DNA of 64,000 bases from assembly GCA_021397845.1 (NCBI GenBank), contig CM038047.1, forward strand, positions 49,011,210 through 49,075,209. The letters run 5' to 3'. The position numbers were made by a program, and so were the translations under genes. Positions 1-9,184 of the stretch are shown here, piece by piece. The DNA is from Areca catechu (Eukaryota; Streptophyta; Magnoliopsida; Arecales; Arecaceae). The notes beneath the pieces are model-generated. The model made no database searches, had not been told where the DNA came from, and saw only the letters and a list, made by a program, of their open reading frames with translations. The first letter of the stretch is position 1; each line of letters starts with the position of its first letter.

Positions 1-276
1 TTTTATTAATTCTGCTGCATATCTTCAAGCACACATATATTTGAATCATTAGTACCTTCATTATATTAAAATTGGCATATACCTGTCTATATCATTGCAA
101 AAAGTTTTTAAAATCCAATTCACCCCCCTTTTTGGATTACTTCGCTGGGCAACAAATTTTTTTTCTTTTTCTTTATCTTTGCGATCATTTTGTTCTTTGG
201 TTTTATTGAGATCTGCCACAACACACAAACTCTCATATATATAGACATACACACATGCACGAACATACATACAAGA

Positions 277-310
<34 letters not shown>

Positions 311-1761
311 TGCAGGAAACATTTTTTATTTACATGTAGTTTTAACATGATGGAAGTAGCATCCGTGTATGGGTTTTAGAACAAATAATGCAGTTGATCT
401 TCCCCTAACATGCAGGTGCTTCAAGTACTAACTAGAGGCTCTCATGCTCAAGACTCAGCCTCTATCTCCATTATAATGATACATTTAGGGCCGAAAAAGT
501 TGTATGCAAGCTCATTAATTACTTAGCTAATCCAGGAAGACGTACGTACGTCGATTGAGTCCCTACCCGAACTCCTACCGGACACCTTTTTTGGATTTTT
601 TTTCTTTTCTTTTTTTAAAAGTTTTCAGTAATCGGTGCACCCTTTGTCTTTGCATTAAATCCATCCCTTCCCTCTTTGGGTGCATTGCTCTCGTCATGTG
701 GGAGTCATCTAAAAGCTACTCGCAAACCTATCGGGGGAAAACTTGGCCTCCCAGCTCCGTTTTTCCTTCTTCCATTTCGTGAACTTGAAAGCTATCCACA
801 TCTCATACCATTTATTTTGGGCACTCAAGAAGAGCATTCAATTCAGTGCCCTTGGTGTATTTTTCTCTCCCGGGTCACGATCAAAGACCACCTTTGCATC
901 TTTTTTTTCCTCTCGTCCTGAGAGTGAATGTGGTGAGGTTTGATTTACTCCATCTTGGAACTCGCCTTTCCTTTACAGGGAAAGGTCATGGTTAAAGTCG
1001 AGGTCTCAGAGAAAGCTACGTAAGTCTACATATTTCTTTCATTGAATCCTAGCCTTCTATAAAGTGTGCTCGTGAGTGCTAGTAATTAATAATTAATTGA
1101 TATGTGGAAATCAACCATGCTTCTGCTTCACGTGGATTCCATTGAATTTAGTGGGATCCTTGATACGTTTGTAACTTTATAGTTTTGGTGTAAGGGTGCT
1201 TAATTTTGTATCAGCGTAAGAACAAGCGGATGTGCAATAAGCGAGCGTGCACAAGAGAGATCAATAGATAGATAGGCTTGGCAAGGTCTAGTTTGGTTCG
1301 CAGAGAACAAAGTGTCTTCTATTACTGTCTGCTAGGGAATAGCCGGTCACAATCCAAAAATCTCGGTTGGGGGCAAGTGAAGCGAAATGGCACACTAGTC
1401 ACTCTACCTTAATATTAAGGTCGAGAGTAAGGTAGGATAATAGAGAAACTAACTAATATTTTAATTTGCATTCAATTCCTGGCCACATCCAAAAAGGTTA
1501 AGTTTTCTATGGATGCATTAATTATGAACCTCCAAATATCCTTGCATAAGTTCAATCCTAAAATCAAAGAGATACGGTACAAGACTCCAAAAGACACCAT
1601 GTAGAAAACTACTTCGAACTCCAAGAGATATGTATGTACTTCACCCAATTCATCGTCCCCGTATACATATAGAATTTATATGTCATATCTTTAAATTTTC
1701 ACTTAAATTTTTTTCTAGACTATTCCATTTATAAAATATGAAGTTATGAAATCTTTTACGA
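1..1761. other. AT-rich intergenic DNA, no gene recognised
   Basis: No conserved protein domain, RNA gene or LTR end is visible. The short open frames around 555-943 lie in T-rich sequence and match nothing I know. A small inverted repeat (CCTTTCC ... GGGAAAGG) sits near 966-987. Confidence 0.6.
281..307. repeat. (TA)n microsatellite
   Basis: Uninterrupted alternating TA for about 27 bp. Confidence 0.95.
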
Positions 1762-2454
1762 AGGACTCATTGGTTCATGGGTAGTGAAGGAGAGAGAGAA
1801 AAAAAAAAATTCCTGGAAAGTGGAGTGGAGTTTTTTTATTTAGTTAAAATTTTAGGAGGAGAGAGAATAGAAAAAAAATTTTCGGTGAAAAGACATTTCC
1901 ATATTCATGGAAAGTAAAAGATTCATGGAAGATGTGGGGTTTGAGACTTCCCACTGGAAATTGATAGCCCTTTTTTCTTTTCAAACATATCTTTCCAAGA
2001 TTATTGTAGAAATTCTGCAAAATATCGATAAATGATTAAAATGAAATATTGAATAGTGATATTATTTAAATATTTATGTTAATATAAACATTAAAATATT
2101 TATAATATATTAATATTATTTTAATATTTATATCAATATAATATTATCATTTATATCAATATAGTATTTATATAAATATAATAAATTACTATATATGAAT
2201 ATTATATTATAATATACTAATATTAATTATATTAATGTAAATATAATATTATTATTAATATAAAGTTTGGGAGCAAAAAGATATGGTCTTATATCTATTA
2301 AGGATATAATTTTTTAAAAAAATAGATATTCGATCAAATATAAATCACTTTTTCATGATCAACTAAATATATTAAATTCTATTTTCAAGAAATAACTTTC
2401 TAGAAAGTTATTTCCTAAAAAAAAAAAGTTCTTTTCTTAAATCAAATGAGTCCT
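1762..2454. mobile_element. Candidate MITE (non-autonomous DNA transposon)
   Basis: The 693-bp AT-rich segment is bounded by imperfect terminal inverted repeats: AGGACTCATTGGTT at the left end, and at the right end a sequence whose reverse complement is AGGACTCATTTGATTT. The inside is non-coding and extremely AT-rich (about 2030-2280). Size, AT-richness and terminal repeats fit a MITE. I could not find a clear target-site duplication, so the superfamily is not assigned. A chance inverted repeat in AT-rich DNA is the alternative. Confidence 0.5.
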
Positions 2455-2526
2455 AAGAATTAAAAAAATCAATCCAGGAGTGACTCTTCGACTTCCTTAT
2501 GCCACTTAGAAAATGACTATACATTT

Positions 2527-4135
2527 TGATGTGAAGGGATCGCTGACGTGGAGGAATCGGTAGGCGCCACGTCAAGAAAAGACGCCGCATCGATTCTCCA
2601 GCCCGAGTCCCACTACCGAGCTGAGCTGAGCTCCCTCAGAACAACAAGTCGAGCTCAGTCCTCCGCTAGGTCGTGCCCGCAAGCTTGGGACACCTAGGTC
2701 GGAGCCGTCTTCCGCCTTCCAGAGAGAGACCCTTGGAGGCTAGTGCCCTGCGGTCGACGTCGAAACAAGAGCTCACCCGTCGATGTGGAGCCTCTCCGAG
2801 CGTGCGCCCTCTGGACCAGGTCCGCCTTCCGCCCTCCAAAGCGAGACCCTCGGAGGCTAGTGCCCTGCGGTCGAGGTTGAGCCAAGAGCTCACCCACCGA
2901 TGTGGAGCCTCTCCGAGTGCGCGCCCTCTGGACCGGGTCTACCGTCCCCCTCCAGAGCGAGACCCTCGGAGGCTAGTGCCCTGCGATCGAGGTCAAGCCA
3001 AGAGCTCACCCGTCGATATGGAGCCTCTCCGAGCACGCGCCCTCTGGACCGAGTCCACCTTTCGCCCTCCGGAGTGAGACCCTCGGAGGTTAGTGCCCAG
3101 CGGACGAGGTCGAGCCCAGTGCTCACCCATCGATGTGGAGCCTCTCCGAGCGTGTGCCCTCCGGACCGGGCCTGCACTCTGCCCTCCTCCACCAAGGTGC
3201 CCCCGCAAGCTCGGAGTGTCTAGGTCGGAGCGAGTCCTGCCGTCCTAGCTCGGCCCCAGCCCGGACGAGGTCCTCACCAACCCAGAACAACGGTGAGCTG
3301 CCCAAGGACTGCACTGAAGCACCTTCCAGGCCGTACTGACCACCTACGACCGCCAGTTACACCAGAAAGGCAAGCAGCACGTTGATCGAGACTTCACACT
3401 CCTCACCAACCACTCAAATCACCCAAGAGAATAAGCCAACCAAAAGATTCGAATCTTGCGGGCGGTGGCCCGCCGTTCGAGACACTACCAAGTTTCCCGG
3501 AATGAGATAACAAAGAGGAGTGCCAGAGCGCCTGACAACTCTCCTTATCATGAGTCAGGAAAGACTCCTCGGGACACCGCTGCATGCGCCTGACAGCCCG
3601 GCGGGGATCCCGAGACAAGCGTCCAACGGTAACCTAGTTTGCAACAAGCTCAGATGTAATACAACAACTCCAACACACAAGTGAAAAAAAAAGAGACAAG
3701 CCAGAAAAAAAATAGGAGCGCAAGCCCGACCAAGAGGGTGAAGCGCCACTACCACCATAGCTGAAGGAAAATGAGGGACACAAGGAGAGGCGAAGGAACA
3801 GGGCACCCCTCTGTCCCGCTATCACTCTCCCCCTGCAACATTTTCACCTTCGCACACATTTTCCACTCCTCCTAGTGCGGAGTCCATCAAAGGGGGCCCG
3901 ATCAGGAGGATATGTTCCCCTGGATTGTCACTGACTTGATCGACAGAGTGCCCCCACCGGAAACCCCGACTTGGGTCTCTAACCCCTGTCTCGCAGGTCA
4001 GGGAGTAGAGGACCGCCGAGCGGCGAGACGACCACACCCAGCACGGAGGTCCGGGACCCGAGGACGGCGGGTGACAGGAGGAGCGCACTCCGGCACCGAC
4101 AGTAGCTATGGGCCACGACGGTCTTGGCGGCAACA
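2527..4135 (+). repeat. 5' LTR of element A
   Basis: It begins with TG after a T-rich flank and ends in CAACA immediately before the PBS. It holds a GC-rich tandem array in its upstream half and the shared U5 block (ACTTGATCGACAGAGTG near 3932-3950). The length is about 1.6 kb. Confidence 0.8.
2690..3160 (+). repeat. ~117-bp tandem array inside the LTR of element A
   Basis: Four copies of a GC-rich unit are anchored by GAGCTCACCC or GTGCTCACCC at 2769, 2886, 3002 and 3119, giving spacings of 117, 116 and 117 bp. Because the period is a multiple of three or nearly so, several frames stay open on both strands. Those frames are not genes. Confidence 0.9.
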
Positions 4136-4154
4136 GATTGGCACGCCAGGAAGG
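4136..4154 (+). other. Primer-binding site of element A
   Basis: GATTGGCACGCCAGGAAGG directly follows the LTR end. The same site occurs in elements B and J (GATTGGCGCGCCAGG) and in diverged form in I. The priming tRNA was not identified. Confidence 0.7.
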
Positions 4155-4221
4155 GGTTGGCATAGGACGGGCGTGACTAAGTCCTCCACCTCCTCACAGG
4201 TCAACATACCGCGGAAGAACG

Positions 4222-4702
4222 GTGATGACACAAGCTAGAAAGGTCAAGAGATTGGCGATCTTCTCTAGGCCTCTCCGGGACGTCACCCCCTCCATCCCCT
4301 TCGACGAAGAATCCACTGACAAAACCATCAGGCACGTAGCGAAAGTGCGCCTGGAGAAGTATGAGCGCAAGATGGCGGGATTCTTTCGCCAGTTCATCAG
4401 CATGCAAGGCTCAGCCGGCGAGCCACCGGACTACAATGCCCACCACCAGTGAAGCCCTTCACCGTCACGGCGAGGTGGAGTATCATCGCTTCCACTGTGA
4501 TCACGGCCATGGCATCAAAAAATGTCACAACCGTGAGCAGGGGATCGAGAAGCTCGTCAAGGAGGCTCTCCTCCAAAGGTTTGTGCATGGGGGGGGGGGG
4601 GGGGGCAGACCCCAAGCGGGGCCCCAAGCACTCGCCACTCTCCCGCCAGCTTCGACCACCAACAATCACCCCACCACGAAACCGGTGGGCGTGATTGCCT
4701 AG
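4222..4702 (+). pseudogene. gag remnant of element A
   Basis: Two overlapping frames together cover the N-terminal and zinc-binding parts of a TAT-type Gag. The first (4222-4452) matches the N-terminal region of the element B Gag (charged RRLEEHERK-like stretch ahead of FFHRF). The second (4361-4702) holds a Cys/His cluster of the form FHxxHGHxxxxC, also seen in B. The capsid core present in B (about 7942-8433) is missing, so the two ends are joined by a deletion. A run of 15-16 G near 4590-4605 follows the zinc-binding part. It cannot encode a working Gag. Confidence 0.75.
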
Positions 4703-4880
4703 AGAATCGCGCGTGCATCTAAGAAGACTCGGGGGGCAAGAGACCCCGAGGGTAATCGCCCCACCATGAGGGAGAAGAGAGCGAAGGAGAAATGCAAATA
4801 AAGATGCCATGGACGTCGGGACGACGGTTGTGGGCCACCGTGGGAAGGCCCCCACGAGTGCCGCGCACTAATGGGCTTCG

Positions 4881-4895
4881 AGAGTGGGGGGCAAA
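4881..4895 (+). other. Polypurine tract of element A
   Basis: GAGTGGGGGGCAAA lies directly before the second LTR start TGACGTGAAGG. Confidence 0.7.
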
Positions 4896-4980
4896 TGACG
4901 TGAAGGGATCGTTGATGTGGAGGAATCGGCAGGTGCCACATGAAGAAAAGATGCCGCATCGATTCTCCAGCTCGGGTCCC
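4896..4980 (+). repeat. Truncated 3' LTR of element A
   Basis: It matches the first ~85 bp of the left LTR, then stops matching near 4976-4985, where minus-strand RNase H sequence of element B begins. Confidence 0.8.
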
Positions 4981-4984
4981 ACGG

Positions 4985-5743
4985 CCCAATGATGAGTCTG
5001 GCAGGGTTGCAAGGCGGGAGAGTGTGTCCATGCGAGCATTTTCCCCGCGAGGTATATGGGAGACGCTGAAACACCAAATCCTGCTGCGCTCATTCGTACG
5101 AGCTCCAGGTACTTCACCATTTAGGGATCCCGCGCCTCGTACTCCCTCGAGATCTGCCCGGCTACCAGCTACGAGTCGGTGAAGACCCCGAGGTTAGCCA
5201 TGCCCAGCTCGCTGGACACTCTTAGCCCTGCGAGGAGCGCTTCATACTCCGCTTGATTATTAGTGGCGGCGAACTGGAAACAGAGCACACATTCGGCGAC
5301 AACTCCTTCGCCATTGGCGAGGATGAGTCCAGCTCCACTACCACCGAAGTTCGAGCTCCATCTGCATGAAGGATCCAGATGTCTTCCTCTGGTCCTGGGT
5401 CCAGCTGCTAGTCTTGGGGGCTTTCTTCCGCCCCCTCGCCCAGGCCTGCACACTCGACCAAGAAATCAACGAGTACTTGTGCCTTCATGGCCGACCTCGG
5501 CCTGTAGGTGATGTCGAACTCACTGAGCTTGAGCGCCCACTTTGCCAAGCACCCAGACGTGTCAGGTCGGCTGAGCACCACCTTCAGTGGCTGATCCGTC
5601 AGGACCATAATGGGGTGTGCTTGGAAATAAGGCTTGAGACGCTGAGCGGACACGATTAGCGCAAAAATCAGTTTCTCAAACTGGGAATACCTGAGCTCCA
5701 CATCGCGGAGGAGTTTGCTTGTGTAATACACCGACCTTTGCAC
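4985..5743 (-). pseudogene. RNase H and RT-connection region of element B
   Basis: In element order, the segment 5743-5408 has the RT thumb/connection sequence (YYTSKLL, FEKL, LTDQPLK) followed by the LSEFDITYRPR motif of plant gypsy elements. The RNase H domain (5453 leftwards) has NNQAEYEALLAGL and VFTDS. Stop codons follow VFTDS near 5172 and again near 5125. The domain ends in a DTLSRLATLPDSS-type tail at about 4990, where the match to retroelement protein stops. Frame changes separate the pieces. RNase H removes template RNA during reverse transcription. This copy is inactive. Confidence 0.85.
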
Positions 5744-6720
5744 TCCCTTGTCGTCGATCCGGACCAGACTGAACTGACAGCCTCCGGGGTGACCGCTAGG
5801 TACAGGAGGAGCTTCTCTCCTTCCTCTGGCCTGGAAAGCAGTGGCGGGGATGCCAATGCCTTCTTTAGCTCCTCAAAAGCCTCCTGGCATTCCTCCGTCC
5901 AGGCAAAGTCGTTCATCTTCCTCAACGCCTTGAAGAAGGGCTGGCAGTGATCAGCAGACCTTGAGATAAATCAACCCAGAGTGGCTATCTGACCGGTGAG
6001 TCACTGCACTTGCTTCTTGGAGGTGGGCTGCTCCATGTCCAAGATCGCCTGGACCTTCTCTGGGTTGGCCTCTACCCCTCTCTGGGTCACCATGAACCCC
6101 AGGAACTTCCCTGCGGATACGTCGAATGCACACTTTGCCGGGTTCAACTTCATCTGGTGAAGCCGTAGGTTACCGAAGGTCTTCTCCAGGTCGCCGACAT
6201 GGTTCGAAGTGGGCTTGCTCATCACCAGCATGTCATCCACATACACCTGCATGTTGCGGCTAATCTGGTCTTTGAAGACCTTGTTGACCAGTCGTTGGTA
6301 CGTGGTCCCGGCATTCTTGAGGCGAAATGGCATCATCTTATAACAGTAGGTTCCGCAGTCGGTGATGAAAGTAGTGTGCTCCTCGTCCTCCGGGTGCATT
6401 CGGATCTGGTTGTACCCGGAGAAGGCGTCCATGAAAGAGAGGAGGCGATGCCCTGAAGTAGTGTCCACGAGCTGGTCGATCTTTGGAAGAGGGAAACTAT
6501 CCTTTGGGCAAGCTCGATTGAGGTCGGTGTAGTCCACGCAGATCCTCCACTAGCCGTTGCTCTTCTTCACCATGACCACGTTCGCTAGCCAACTGGGATA
6601 CTGTACCTCCTGTATAAAGCCGGCGGTGAGGAGCTTCTCTGCTTCTTCATTGATGGCCTTCTGCCTCTCCATAGCAAAACTCCTCTTCTTCTAGCGGACA
6701 GGGTGGCACCTTAGATCAAT
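5668..6720 (-). pseudogene. Reverse transcriptase of element B
   Basis: The longest open piece (6537-6001) begins with DYTDLNRACPKDSFPLP and contains FMDAFSGYNQI, TTFITDCGTYCYKMMPFRLKNAG and the catalytic box YVDDM, followed by LVMSKP. This is a standard Ty3/gypsy RT core. Upstream, the residues before DYTDLN (SNG-stop-WRICV) are interrupted by a TAG at 6552-6550 in place of an aromatic codon. Downstream, 5925-5668 holds the FAWTEECQEAFEELKKAL segment that leads to RNase H. The core reads well, but the stop and frame changes make it non-functional unless they are sequence errors. Confidence 0.9.
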
Positions 6721-6932
6721 GTTCAACTGGTGGGTGATGACTTATGAGGGGATACCTGGCATGTCAGCAGCGGACCAAGCGAACACATCAGCGTTCGCCC
6801 GGAGGAAGTCTAGCAAACGAGCCCGCTATTCTTCCGGGAGCTGGGCTCCTATCTGCACCGTCTTTTGAGGGTCCGAGCTGAGGGGGTACGTCAGCAAGTG
6901 CTCCATGGGCCCTCCCCTGGGGTCTTGCTCTC

Positions 6933-7517
6933 TTAGGTCAAGGTCGTCGACATCGGAGCCGAGCTCAGTGCTCCGGCCCCCGGGACCGTCTGCAGATAAT
7001 GCTGGATGGGCTGGGCCATCCCTCTCATTACTCCCGTCCCAAAGGCGATAGGGAACTGCACCAACAACCTCTTAGTGAAAATGACAGCGTCCAGCTGGTT
7101 GAGCCCTGGACGGCCGAGGATGGCATTATAAGGTGATGGGAGCTTGACGACGGTAAACATCATCATGACTGTACTCAATCGAGGTGGGGATCCGGCAGTG
7201 ACAGGGAGAGTGATCTCTCCCTCGACCCCCACCGAATCTTCGGTGAAGCCTACGAGAGGGGTGTGCACCGGCTTTAATTGATCATGAGATAAATTCATTC
7301 GGGAGAAAGCATCGTAAAAAAGCACGTCAGTAGAGCTCCCACTATCCACCATAATGCGATGTACAGGATGCTTTGCGATGGTCATCTCGACCACCACTGC
7401 ATCATTGTTTACATTTTCATTTTTATTCCCCTTTTCAGAGGGGAGTACACTTTCCAGGTCTCCTGCCTCCCAAGCTCTCTTCATCGCATGCCCTATCCCC
7501 CAAAAGATCATGCCCAC
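6933..7517 (-). pseudogene. Aspartic protease region of element B
   Basis: The 194-residue open frame contains the retropepsin active site VDSGSSTDVLF at about residues 57-67. A conserved YNAILGRPGLNQL segment follows about 75 residues later. Both are typical of plant gypsy protease and its linker to RT. The enzyme would process the polyprotein in the retrotransposon particle. It is flanked by gag zinc-binding sequence and RT, as expected. Confidence 0.88.
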
Positions 7518-9180
7518 CGGCTTCTCCGTTGGATGGTTGTCAATTGCAGGGACAGGGGTAGGGCTGCGAGCAGCTGACCCTCCATCGGGGCTTCGTTCCT
7601 CATGAACTTCCAGAGGTAGCCCCTCTTGATCAGCTCCTCAATCTCCCACTTCAGATTGTGGCACTCCTCCATGTCGTGGCCATGCTCGTGGTGAAATTGA
7701 CAATATTTTGTCATGTCACGGATGTTCCTTGGGTTCTAAGGAGGAAGTCAGCGGAGGTAGTGCTCACCCTCAATCTCTATGAGGATCTTCATTCTGGGAG
7801 CGAGGAGAGGGGTGAACGTTCTCTCCGAGGCAGCACCGTTCTTCGGCTTCAGGCCTGGACAAAAATCTGCAGGTGGTCCAGGCCTCCGGGTCCGGAGACA
7901 TCCCTTGGGGCAGGCTTCTTTGAAGGCTTCCCGTCCAGCTCTCACCTGGTGCGATCAGCCTCCTCCACTCGGATGTACTTGTGGACACGGAGGAGGAGCT
8001 CAGAGTACGTCTTGGGAGGCTTTTTGTCCAGGGAATACGTCAGACAGGAAGTCTTGAGCCAGCGCTTCAACGCCAGCATGGCAACGGGCTCGTCCAGACT
8101 ATAGATTTCCAGGGTGGCGGTCTTGAAGTGGGTGATGTAGTCCTGCAGCAGCTCCTGGTCCTGCTGGCAGATAAAGAAGAGGCTATCCACTTCTCTTGAC
8201 ACCTTTCGGCAAGCGTCGAAGTGTGCCACAAACTTTCCTTCTAGCTGGTGGAAGGAGCTGATGGATTCAGGCTCGAGATGGGTGAACCAAACTCGAGCAG
8301 CCTTTCGAAGAGTGGCTGGGAAGGCAATGCATAGAAGGGCATCCGTCGCCTCGTGGACCCTCATGAGAGCCTTATAGCTCTCTAGGTGGTCCAAGGGGTC
8401 GGTGGTCCCATCGTAGGGATCCACCTGAGGCATACGGAACCGATTTGGGATCGGTTCATCTTGGATTTCCCGGGAGAAGGGTGGCTGGGCTTGTAGCCCG
8501 CTGGATCGGTGTGGGAGCTCTGCATGTCAGCAAAGCGGTGGAAGAACTCTGCCAGCTTTCGCTCGTGCTCCTCCAGGCGCCTCTCAGCCTGGCGCCTGAT
8601 GATCTCATTGGTGGAATCTTCCACTGAGGCCACCAGAGAATGGGGTACCGATCGGTCTTGGCGGGGGGCCTTGCCCCGATGGCGCTTGCTGCGCTGCACT
8701 ACTTCGACATCGTTGGTCGAGGATCGACTCTCGTGATCCACCGAACTGGAGTGGTTCCTCTTTGCGGGAGTCTGGTGGCTCCCGCAGGGGTTGGAAACTG
8801 CCCGCGGATGGGAGCGCCTGCCTTGGATGGAGCGCAGGCTTCCGCGGGACTTGTGGCTTGGGTCACGGGGGTCCCTGGCTGGGCCTGAGTGGCCAGGGAG
8901 CGCTGCTAGTGCTGCAGTTGCCCCACAATAGTAGTCAAAGTTTGCAACTGCTGGATGACAGCTGTGAAAGAAACGTCCACCGAGGATAGTTGAGGAGGAG
9001 GAGGACCGGGAAGTTCCCTCTCCGAGCTACGTGGCCCTTGGGGAGAAGGAACCTCTCTTGCCCGGTTGGTGGACGCTTCGCGTCCGCGCGTCACCACCAT
9101 GGTCGGAGCACGCTTTCGCCCACAGAGAGCTTGCTCGCACAGGGGTTGCTGTTCTGCCCGCCCCCCCTTCCTGGCGCGCC
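7508..9180 (-). pseudogene. gag of element B
   Basis: The gag is spread over frames at 9229-8906, 8741-8382, 8433-7942 and 7714-7508. The central piece has the Retrotrans_gag capsid pattern: VDPYDGTTDPLDHLESYK, then WFTHLEP and FVAHF. The last piece carries a Cys/His cluster, YCQFHHEHGHDMEEC, ahead of a charged helix. The protein would form the particle and bind element RNA. Frame changes between 8741 and 7942 mean that no single frame encodes it. The region between 7714 and 7942 has only partial frames. Confidence 0.85.
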
Positions 9181-9184
9181 AATC
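9166..9184 (-). other. Primer-binding site of element B
   Basis: On the minus strand, GATTGGCGCGCCAGGAAGG directly follows the LTR end CAACA. Confidence 0.75.

Larger units (their letters stand above)
2527..4980 (+). mobile_element. Element A: internally deleted TAT-like Ty3/gypsy retrotransposon
   Basis: The order is 5' LTR (2527-4135), primer-binding site (4136-4154), remnants of gag (4222-4702), polypurine tract (4881-4895), then only the first ~85 bp of a second LTR (4896-4980). The two LTR starts (TGATGTGAAGGGATCG and TGACGTGAAGGGATCG) align clearly, with the same downstream sequence. No protease, RT, RNase H or integrase is present between PBS and PPT. The element was therefore non-autonomous or deleted before its right LTR was cut by a junction with element B. 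Its PBS and U5 are shared with elements B, I and J. Confidence 0.85.

Noticed and set aside
61..348. 95-codon minus frame near the left edge
   Set aside because: Runs through the (TA)n microsatellite, giving an Ile/Tyr repeat; no sign of a gene.
2690..3160. CRISPR-like regular repeats
   Set aside because: Units are contiguous and similar throughout, without unique spacers, in a plant retrotransposon LTR.
2660..3320. Open frames around the 117-bp repeats
   Set aside because: Same reason: repeat-driven openness within an LTR, no motif.
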